Position numbers and translations under genes: made by a program. From Corbicula japonica (Eukaryota; Mollusca; Bivalvia; Venerida; Cyrenidae), in NCBI GenBank assembly GCA_038501625.1, contig JAZAYU010000362.1, positions 1-64,000 of the forward strand: a stretch of 64,000 nucleotides of DNA, written 5' to 3'. Positions 38,501 to 50,500 of this stretch are shown in pieces. Every line of letters begins with the position of its first letter. Position 1 is the first letter of the stretch. The notes below the pieces were generated by a model. That model ran no database searches, was not told the DNA's origin, and worked only from the letters and a program-made list of their open reading frames with translations.

Positions 38501-41500
38501 CAGAGGGCATGGATGTGCCAGATGATCTGGATCTACACTTGTATCATCTTACCAGGTGAGCACTTTTAAACAAACAAAGTACATAACTTACCAGAATGTA
38601 GGTCAACAGCTTCCGAACTCAATGGAACATTCTTGTCAGGGTTGGCAGCAATAGAATTGGTACAGCCCCTGCCAATACGGAACAATAAAATAGCTAAAAA
38701 AATCTATAAATACTTTGCAAAACATAACTTCAACTTTACTTTTCTATCTAATTCAAGTTTTCGTTTATATCTTAATATATTAGCTTGTGAATTGTTTATT
38801 GGAGATCATGAAGTCCAGTTTCAGTTTTTTTAAGCAACTTAAATTGGGCAAATGACCAAAAAAAATTCTGAATGACCAATTTTTGTGGTTTAAGCTTTTT
38901 ACAGAAAACATCACTATTTTCTTGTTTTGCAGTCTAACAACCTTCAAAGTGTCCCTCTGGCGAATCTAGTCAAGTAAGCTTCTTCTGCATCATAAAGTCA
39001 CAGAATGACTTAAGGTTAAATTTATTAGGCTGGTTACCAGACCTTGATCACAAGTTTGCCCTTTTTCAGTTTTGAGACAGAGGTTAGTTTCATGAATCAG
39101 ATCACCAAGACCCAAATTCTTTTGTCAATTTAAATCTTTACTCCATTTTTTCAACTTTAAGTGCAAGGACAAACAAGTGTTGATCCAGATCAGCTGGAAC
39201 ATCTGTGCCATCTAATCAGGATCTACAATGTTTGCTTTTATATTCCTAGGTTATTTCTGGGTTGAAGGTTATAAAGCTGAGATTGGAAACCAGTCTCAAA
39301 TCTCAAGCATCTGATTGGCTGAAATGGCGACCAGTCGCCATTTCAGCCAATCAGATGCTTGAGATTTGAGACTGGTTTCCATGCTCAGTTTTATAACCTT
39401 GGGTACTGATCTGATCAAGAATGATCACATGCAATAAAACCTGTGTATATGGAGTAAAGGATTGATAACCTTGGGGCAGGCAAGGACAATACTGTATACA
39501 TACTTCCACTGAATGTTGTTCTTGGATTTCTTCTGTATGAGGTTGATACCCTCTAGCACATTTGTTATATCATAGATACGCCTTTTCTGTACATCTAGAT
39601 ACTCCGAGGCTCGATTCAAGTCCAACACCTAATAATTTATACAAATCATCGTATTCTTTGTATTAGTTAACCCTTTTCTCCAAATATACGCATTTTAACG
39701 GATGTGCCACCAGTGTAGATCAGATCAGTGGGTTCATCTGTGCCATCTGATCAGGATCTGCACTGGTCGCTTTTTGGTCTGAAATAACCTAATAAATCAG
39801 ACAGCGAACAGTGCAGATCCTGATCAGACAGCACAAATGTGCCGGCTGATCTGGTTCTACACTGTTCGCCCATGCCATAAAGGTGTGTATATGGAGGGAA
39901 GGGTTAAAAGCATGTGAAATTGTATGTGGTTTAAAGAATGTATGAAATGGTATTTCTGCCATGCAATCACTGTGTTCTGTTTACTACAGTAAATGCACTA
40001 TCCCATTACCCTACAATACCTAGAAATAACAGATGTGATTTAAAGCTTCCTATTCACAGTTCAGGGTTAAATTATTCAATTCCTTAGTTGTGGTTAATAT
40101 TAATTGAACCATTAACCATTTCCTTCATAGACACAACTTAATTGCGTGATCCAGATAAGCCGGCACATCTGTGCTGTCTGATCAAGATCTTCACTGTTCG
40201 CTTTTTGATTAGTTATGTTATTTCTGACCAAATTGTGACCAGTGCAGATCCTGATCAGAGGGCACGGATGTGCCGACTTATCTGGATCTAAACTGGTCGC
40301 ACATGCTTAAAAATGCGTATTTATGGAGGATCGGGTTATATAATGCCTATAAATGACTGAAAAGGAGATATTTGGTCACCATGTTAAACTAATAATTGTA
40401 GGATCTGTTGAGAGTGAATGTTACTGTGTTAGTAACACTGTAACAACTTTGGCTTTCAATATAACCACTTGTATATTGACTGTGTAAAATATTACATCAT
40501 ATCGACTTTGTTTATAGGTCTTCTGTATATTTGAAAACACTTCATATTTTCATCCTGATGCATGACTAAAAGCTTTAAGTGATTATATTGTTATTAAGCT
40601 TAATCAAAGTGTATTAGGAAAGCTCACCAAAACAATCCTTATTTAATTTTCTACATGTATATAAAGCAAAATTCAACATGGAAAAATATCCATGCAATAA
40701 AAGCAAGCTTGAATATGTAGACTTACCCCATCAGGTGCGTTCTTGATGAGCCCAACAAACTTTTTGGTCAATAAACCCAAAGAGGTGTCATACCGGGTCT
40801 TCTCGAAAGGTGACCGTACTGAAATACAGACATATAATTTCCTTTACTCCAGGATATATGCCTTTTATTACAAGCAGTGTAAATCCAATCAGTCGGCACA
40901 TCAGATCTAGATCTACTGTTAGCTTTATGGTTAGAAATAACACAATAAATGTAAAAGCAAACAGTGTAGATCCTGATCAGATGACATGGATATTTAGGCC
41001 CAGTGCCCATGGGATATTGTCAATATTAAAAATTGTATTATAGACTTAATCTTTGTAAGTTTGTTTGAACGAGAGAATTTTTATATGTTATCAACAATCC
41101 TGTCAGAGCTCAATATAGACGGTTGCATGAATATACTACAGTTACTACATGAATTGAAACGAACAATTCAAATTGTTTGTCAAAAACTGACTTGTATCGA
41201 ATTGTGATTCTGTTGAAATGTTGCAGCTCAAAGAATGACCGAGATTAAGTCCAGGAGATACCTACAGACCAATCAGCTACTGGACTAAGATTTATAACCC
41301 TTTACTCCATATACATGTATAGGGATTTTATTGCATGTTCAAACAGGGTATATCCAGACCATGGACTGATGGTCCATGGGCAACAGCCATATCCCATGGA
41401 GGAGAGAGTAAAGACTGGAGTTCAGCCTGATATCAACTGTCTTGGTTCCCTATTTACTGTGTATATCACATCAACTATGTGACAGTTCTTTGGTTCCTAG

Positions 41501-44500
41501 GCATAAACTTGTTGTATAAGGTACCTTTAGGACTGTATTCGGACTTTGTTCGCTGTCTTTTGTACTTGGCTGGTGTCTTGAAGCCCTCATTCTGACACTG
41601 AACATCGAGTTCAAGCTTTCTCTTCGCCTGAAAACACAAGTTAAAAATCTAAAACATAAATGAGCAAAATAACATTTTATTATCTCTTTAATCCTTTACT
41701 CTATGTATACAATGTCATGTTTTATCACATGTCTGACCAGTGTAGATCCATATCAGCCCATCTTACCTGGATCTACACTGGTCGCTTCTTGTTCAAAATA
41801 TAACATAATAAATCCAAAGCAAATAGTAGATTCTGATTAAACAGCACAGATGTGCTGGCCAAGCTGAATCTACACTGTTCAACCATGGGATAACAGAAAT
41901 ACCACATGGAGTAAAGGATTAACAGAACTATTTAATCAACAAATTCAAATACATGTGCAAAACACAGAATGAAAAAGCAAAATAAATTAATGCCAACAAC
42001 ACTTTGCGAACATGTTCACAACTACATACATATTCTTTTCTTAGCAGCTCGGCTAACAGAGGTCTCTCACGAGAAGCCCGGCTCCAGCACTCGGCAATAT
42101 ACATCTCAAGTCTTGGTGTTATTATTTCCAAGCCAAAGCACTAAACTGAGGTAATAAGCACTTTTTTCAAATGTCTAGCACTGTTGTGGCTTGACTTACA
42201 GGAAATAAATTTCCAAGATGAATCGTTTTCACAGTCAAATATACAATACAAGAACATAAGTTCCAATTAGAATCGTTTTCACAGTCAAATATTCAATACA
42301 AGAACTTAAGATCCAATTAGAAATGTCCTGTCAGTATTCAATGTACAGTAATGAAAGCACTGACAATAACAACAGCCAACTTCCAGTTCCAACAACACTT
42401 CCAAATAATTTCATGTGCCTTAAACTGGCATTACAAGTGATGCAATTTTAATCCGTTCAAATAAACATATCAACATGACATATTGGATATTTTGAAATTT
42501 AAAAAATACGGAATTGTTTGTCCAAGTCTCAATCCTTGACACATGTGGGAACTCTCACAAGTAAACATTTCCCCCTAACTGTGACAATTCAATAATCACA
42601 CTAGGTGTGAAGTATAAAGGGTCTAGCTGTCAATCACACAAACTTGTAAACAAACTCATCACATGACTTTACCTGTTAATATCAATTAAAAAGACCACTT
42701 TCTGTAATTATCACCTAATTAAGAATGAACAAGATCAAAGGATCAACAGCTGATTACATCTTTACCTAATGATTACTGCTAATTACCAGTTAAGAAACTT
42801 GCCTAAGGGCAGTCTAGGCCCTTTAGGAAAGGATCTAATTATTAAGTATTCTTTGATATTACTGCAAAACCTTTGAAATGCTTTGATTGTAAGTGATAAG
42901 GGGCAGATGACTCAAGTATTAATAATCTTTTATTCTTAATGCACCAGAACAATGCACAGGAAATGTTAAACATCCAAGATAAACATACTACTTTTTTTTC
43001 AATTTCCTAATTTCCTTATGCTTTGTGAGCTAGTTTCAGGTGAATGGCCAGATTGAGCTCCCAGTGTCTTTTAATTGTTTTGATATCCAATCTATTTCCT
43101 CTCGATAAATGGTATATAAAATAATTTAGAAATAGGAAATATTTGCAGGGCTTTTCACTGCCTATGTAAGGGGCCATAAACTTGTAGTTTATGGGAAAAA
43201 ATAAAGTTACCTTGTTATTTTGATTCTATAGACAAATAAAAAACCTATTTTCAAACACTGATTTAAACTCGAAACGAAAACAGTCTAGCATTTCAGATTA
43301 TATTGTTAGCCTTTTGTCATCATCTTCATGTGCAACTGTGCAAGGTCTAACCAATCACTAGATATTAAGACAACAGTGCAGCAAAGATATTATTTTAAGA
43401 GTTGTTCCCCTTATATGGCCCTAAACTGGCCTGTTTGATTTGTGTGCGAGACTGTTTTTGGAGCTGTGACACTGCAATTCAGGATTATTGTTTATTTCTT
43501 TGTTTTGGAAGGGGCAGTTAATAGGTGCTTTCCTTCTAATATTTTCCTTCAAAAAGTTTACCTTTACATTAGCTGCAGCAGTGACTTATTGGGTTTATTT
43601 GTGTATAAAGCCCTTGCAGCCTTAAGAGATTTAAACATTGGTTTTGTGAAAAGCTGGGTGTGCAAACACAGAAGGTATTTAAAGACTAGATACAACAAAT
43701 AACAAGGAGTTATTTAGACATTTGCCAATCTGACAAATCATGCATTGCATGGTTTTGTTGGCCTCATCCCTATATATCCAAGAAAAGAACAACAGTCTCA
43801 AGCTTTGAAATGTCTCAGCTATCATATTTGTTGCAGACCAAAAGGCTGTACCGCACTTAGATCATGTTTGGTGTTTTGCTGTTATGTGGCATTTTTATTG
43901 CAAGTGGCCCCATCAGTGCTGCTTGTTTTTTTGACAACCATTTTTGGCAGACAAAGTCCGTGATTTAAGGCTTCGCTAAGCATCACTCTAAATAAGCCAT
44001 TATTAATACTGCTAGTTATAGACATATTCTAAATTAATCTGTGCCAGGTAGTTCCCCAAAACAAACTAGATGGGTGTTCAGATGAACACCTGTGTTGGCC
44101 TTGGGTACTTTGTCAGAACAAAACTAGACTGTGTCCTCGGGACACTGATGCTCCAACTGCTGCAACATTTGTAAACATTAACAAAGGGCAATAACTGTGG
44201 TAAAAATGGTCGCAGGAAAAATATTTTCTTTAAAGATCATCTACACATCTTACTTGATCATCTGTGCAAGTTTAAAAGAAATCTGCCAGATAGTTAATGA
44301 GGTGTTGATGCCACAACATTTGGGGAACATACAGACGGATGGATGGGCATACGTACGGACAGTTGCAACTCTATATGCCTCCCACTTTGTGGGGCAAAAA
44401 AAATGTTTGATGAAGAAATAATTCAGGCCTCCTAGCAGGCCCGAACAAAAAAAATGTTTTCATAAAGGCTCCAACCTATGGAAATAAAGGCCTTTTAGGG

Positions 44501-47500
44501 TAAAATATTAATAAATAAAGAGTAAATAAAGGCAATTTATGTCGAATTTCTGGTTGGACAAACGTAATATATTTGGTTATTTATGAAAAAAAGTTGATTT
44601 ATATAAGGCAACCCACACTCTTAATAATAGATATCAGAAAAAAGGCATAATTGATATTATTTTCATACTGTCTGAATTATACATTGTCAGATACACATCT
44701 TAATAACAGCACTTAAAAGGGGGAAGAAATACAGTAGCACAACTATTACTTGCTTAAAATATTCACGGCAAGCAGTCTGAAAAAAAATAAAGGTTTTGAG
44801 TGAAAATTGCAGGCTATATGGCCATTTTAAAGGTTTTTCCAGATGATTTAAAGGTTTTAAAGGTTTGCAATGAAATTAAAGGTTTTTAAAGGTTTTAAAA
44901 GTTTTGCTAGGAGGTCTGAATAATTAGAAATGGCAAATTACTTCTTATGTGAAGTTTTCATGACAAAATCCAAAGTAATAAAGGGGCATATCTAGGTCAA
45001 ATGTGACCCTGATAAAAAAATTTGGCTTCATCATGACGCTGTCATCATAAGCATTTGTAAGTCTGATAAAGAAATATTAAAAAGTAGCAGATATAGCCAA
45101 ATGTATCTGTAATAGGTGGACAGACCAACGGTCGGACAAAGCTATATCACCTTTTCTTCACTTATGGACAACAAAATAACTTGTTAAAATTGGTGGCTAT
45201 GCAATCATTCTAATCAAAGTATTTAAAACACCAACAGAACAAAGAACCAGTCAGTGAGATCTCCTTATTTGCAATGAGCTTGCAGCAAGTTATGATACAT
45301 GTGATTATTTTAATTTGAACATCCTCCTCGAGGATTTTTTGTTTTTCTAAAGCTTTGTTTGGTTTATTACAATTTTACAGCAGTGGGAAAGTTTCAAATT
45401 TCACTTCCCATACACTGAAGTGAATACACAAACGTTTACTCCAGCTTGACCCCTTAAACCCATTCAGTGGTCAAGACTGAATGAACATCAAGTATTTCGA
45501 TTTTCAAAACAACAAATTCACAGGGTCATTGCCCAGGTGAACAGGGGATAAAGGGCAGAAGGCCAATAACTGCTTATACTTTATGTCCTGATGATTTAGG
45601 TTAAACACTTTGCTCCATGGTATATAGCTGATATCCCATGGGCAACCAGTGTAGATCCAGACCAGAATGAATGGATGTGCAGGCTGATAAAGTCATATTA
45701 ATGAAGTAAACTAAAGGGTATAATACCAATTAAATGTGTCATTTGCTCAAGTTGTTTTTATTGTGATCCTGCACTGGGATCTCTGCCTGATTACATTTTT
45801 TACCAAATGTACATTGAGGTCAGCCTGCACATCACTAAAGTCTGTTAGGTTTTATCCACTGCTAGGGGAAGAGACTGAATGGTCAATTAAATAATTTGAT
45901 AGAATATAGTGAAGGGATGGCAAAAACTTCAGATGAATTTTTTTATGGGGTTAGAAGTGGGGTTTTAGCGAGGATGGGGGACGGGAACTGCAGAGTAAAA
46001 AACCGAGAGGATTGTGCCTATATACATCTCCTATCTAAAATGACATAAATTACATAAATATATAATATTGCTAATAATTCAAACAAGCAAAACTGTTGCA
46101 TACAGGGCAAGACAAGAGCACATCAGTGCCTGGACATGTGGCCTCAGAAATAATGCAACCTGTTTCCTGCCAGTCTGGACCAGCAAACTGCCCATCAGGA
46201 GCCAAGAGGCCATAAATCTTACAACAGTCATCCTCCACTGATAACAAACCCCTAACTGTCTTACAAAGCCTGTCATGGCCCCATATAACAGACTGACCCC
46301 AGATGGCCCTCACTTCCTGGCCATTCTGACCTGTAAATGACCAAACTGACCCGGTCAATCATGATAACAACAATTACTAAATTGAATAACCAAGCCCAAG
46401 TAACCATTATGGAGAATGCTGTGTATCTGGTGTTGACCTCATGTGCTTCATTTATAATAAAAGATTGAATTTTTCTCAAATAAGGAAAAGGAGATGTACA
46501 GGATTACCTCCCATAAAGCCTGGAAACTCAACCATTTAAAAGTTAATCATTGCAGGTTTTTTTTTACCACAGTAGACCTAGACAAGCCTGTGCCAAATCT
46601 TTTGAATAACAAAATTATTTTGACCTGGTTGATCTGGATCTACACTGTTTGTCGATTATAATTTCAAATGCAGATTCATCAGATTCAGTTCACATAAATT
46701 GTAACCTCAAAGAAACTTTTCCTGCCAATGGAAATTATTCTTCCATAGACAGTCATTGGATTGGCAGTTACTTAGTTCTGGCATAACAGTTACATCACTT
46801 GAGGGTTTCCTGTTAAGGAACCAGACCTTATGATGCTCAGTGAAGCTGAATAAAACCCCTAGTGTTTATTAACATGAATTTAAAAAATCCCAATTTGGCT
46901 GATTTTGCGACAGATTTTTTTCCCAATTTCAAGATTTTACGACACGAAAAATTCCCAATCATAGGGGAAGGGGACCCTTTCCCCTTTGGGGAAAAAAAAC
47001 GCTGCATGTACTTGTTTGACCTGCACGCTGTTTTGAATGAAAACAATATGCTTGCAGTTTTATTCTTTATTGTTTTAACCTTCAATCATCATTACTAAAA
47101 TAATATTGTAAAACATAATGTAGGCATGAGCTTCTCAAATTAGAAGCCAATTAACAACATCAAACACCTTTGTCATGCTATCTGCAGTAGGTGCGAAAAA
47201 CAACCATTCAGTAACCATTTCGCGTACATGATTAGGTGCCCCAGTGTTTGTACAACAATTTATTACTTAACAATTTTATGACAGTTTGATATTTTAATAA
47301 ACGTAGGAATTAATCAACAGTCCATAAAGAAACAATTTACAATTGTTTCAACGATTCTCGGTACGTTAATAAACGGGCGTCATTGTCTTTATCGATTAAT
47401 GCGGTATTAACGTTGTTACTTCCCTTTTTTCCCTTTCCAAATTTACAAAAAATGGCCATTGACAGAATTTTACTATCTTTTATGAAAAAAAAACGGGATC

Positions 47501-50500
47501 CAAGGGTTGACCGCGTTGTATTGGATTTCGCGATATAGCGGATCGCGATATAGCGGAGCTCCACTGTATTTGGATTAATGCTGAGAGATTAAAGATCGTC
47601 ATGTCATGGTAAGTCACTCGTTTACTTTTGAAAAAAGACTGGGGGGGGGCGTTTATTAGGGGAGGGGCATTTAATAGGGAATATACGGTATGGAGAAAAG
47701 GGATAAAGCTTTATATGTTCTACACTGTCTACATTTCACCAATTCTTGTTGTTATCAGATCCCAAGGTTATGAAACTGAGAATGGAAACCAGTCTCAGAT
47801 CTCAAACAAACCAGTCTCAGATCTCAAACATCTGATCAAATTGGCTCAAATGGCGACTTGAGATTTTGAGACTGGTTTCCAATCTCAGTTTTATAACCTT
47901 CAGCCCAGCTGAATAATAACACTGACTGGTTTCTTCCACACACTGAACTTCAGGAACAACGATTACAATCACTGAAATCAGCTGACTGAAGATTCCGGAT
48001 TTTTAATAAACATGACTCAAAATTTGACATTTTTACAGCACATAGTTAGCATGCCTTTAAGTTTGATTTTTGATGATTATCATATTAGTGCTATTGTCAT
48101 TATCAGTCGCCCAAAGGGAAATTACATAATAACTTGATACTGTTATCAGACATAATAACTCTTGTAAACATTTGTCACATGTAAACATTGCCTTAGGAAT
48201 GTTGGCTACATTAAAGGAAGAATCTTAAAGCCATCTAATACACTTACATGTATTACACCATTACCAGTGATTACCTTTTTGCTGATTTTACAGCCATCCC
48301 CATGGAAAAGTTTCTTTTCAGATTTAGTTTCAAATATTCTCAACTCAAAAGTTTTGAAAATTGCCAAAATTTCAAAACAGAATACCTAAAATATGATCTT
48401 AACATTCAGTTAAAACATAACTGTTTTAAGTACATGTATCTAAAAGAAAATAAAATTTTTTAGTTATCTAATCTGTTTCTAATTTTAGATAAAATACAGA
48501 CTAAACATTCCCAATTTCAGGTCTCTCACTAGACTTGCAAATCAGGGAGATGTTTTGTCATAATTTTACTGAATTATGGATAAGTTTGCAGTCAACAGCA
48601 GGGCTTTTTTTCACCATTTTGGGAATATGACCCATACCCCTGGAATTGGGAAATTTATCGTCGTTTTGCCAGAAATTAGTAATTTTTTTAGCATCATTGG
48701 GGAATAAGAAGTGTTACTGTTATCTGCTGTTCTTTAATCATTGCCATCTATATCTAATATTGTCAATAATTCCTGGCTTAAAGAGCAAAAGATGCAGTGC
48801 TGATGCTGTTGTTTTTCATCAGAAATGTTTGTTTTGATTCAATTGGGAATTTTTCTTCTCAAATTGGGAAAAAAGTATATGTTTTGCCATTGGGAACATG
48901 ACCGAATAACGGCTATAAAATCAACTGAAAAAAAAGCGCTGAACAGCATTCTCTCTTTATATAGTCTATACAAAGTGACTTCTCCCACAGCTCAAAGGGA
49001 GAAGTCTGGTCACTTTTGGGAGACCAGAGGTGTAGAATTCCACTCGACCGCTCGCCATGGCGAGTAAATGATCCATTGGGTCGAGTGAAGCAGCCGAAAC
49101 ACTCGACCGACGGTTTAGTAAATTTTTCAGCAAAGCACATGTGTTTTCTTCGGAAAAATGAAATATTTTCACTTTGTTTAAAAATACAAATCGATTTCTG
49201 GTATTTTGGTCGATTTTGGGTGTATTCTGAATGTTTCTGATGTAAAGGTAACAGCAGCGATTTATTTTTATCGTCATTGGGTTTCCCAAATCAGAACGAG
49301 GTTGCAAGTGCACATATTTTCCCGCTATATGTCAAAATGTCGAAACAAATGAAGATAACATTTTTACACAAGGTAGGGGAGATGATGAAAAGCAAGAGAG
49401 CGAGCGAGACAGTAGGAAAGAGATAGAACGAACAGAAAAACGAAAATTGCAACAGAAAGAGTATATTATTAAAAATGTAAGGGGGAGTGTACTTTCTGTA
49501 AAGGCGAGTGCACTTAATCATTCACTCGACCTGCAGAGCGAGTGGGCCAAAGAAAATTTCTACACCTCTGGAGACCACTTCTCGCCAGTCTCCCTCTAGT
49601 GAGAGCCCTTATTATTCGAGAGAAAAACCCTAAATCTAGTAAAATGTTTCATTTCTTTAACCATTATGATTATTGTTATTTATTTGGTAGTAAGTCAGAC
49701 TGTGATTAATATATTATAAATGAAAAGAATTTCTATCATGAAGCATTGGTTACAAAATGACTGCAATGATGACTTTCCGAAGGCGTTAGGTACTCTCATG
49801 TTTTACAATACATCAATGACATCACAGGCAAGGAACAAGATCAAGCTGATGACTGTCTTTTAAAGAACCAAGGATCATATCCAACTACAAAATTACCGCG
49901 TGTAGACTGGTGCTCATTTTTCATGACCGACTCTTTTAAAACTGACTCAACAGTTTCAACCTACTTAGACATTTATAACAAGGAAGTAAAGTCAAAACAT
50001 ACAATTCATTTCTTAGACCACACCTTGAACATTCATCTTCAGTTTGGAATTTCATACTATACTGCACTCCTGATATATGGTAGTTCATTTTAAGATTGCA
50101 GATCCTTATAACCCATTCACACCGAAGAACCCAATACTGAGGGCTGGATGTGAGAAGGTTCTTTCTGCTCCTTTATATCGTATCATGTCAAACCTTTTCA
50201 CATCAACCCCATGATATCAAAGCCAAAAATGAAAAGTATGCAAGCATTTACTATCAGTGACAATTCACCTTGCTTTTCACACCTTTCATTAACGTCTTTA
50301 CCTCTTCTAAAAGGAGTACATATTGAAACTGAAGAAAATGGCATCTTATTACTTAAGAGGACCTGCACATTGTACATCTTAATAAATTCTAGGACAATGA
50401 AAATATGATAGCCAGCCATGTGCCAATATAGTAATTCATATATTTCCAAATTTTCCATAAAATAATTTATATTAAAAAAGGCTCAAATTGTTTAGCTAAT

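Larger units (their letters stand above)
44068..45185. repeat. nested repeat block in E2F intron 1
   Basis: A relative of the 9757-10338 repeat starts at 44068 (AACTAGATGGGTGTTCAG) and resumes at about 44926 (GAAATGGCAAATTA...GGACAGACCAACGGTCGGAC). It is interrupted by a GTGTCCTCGG repeat and a TIR element, listed separately. Confidence 0.7.

Noticed and set aside
46071..46358. 95-codon minus frame in E2F intron 1 as an extra exon
   Set aside because: It would break the phase-perfect join of exons 1 and 2 and has no E2F similarity.
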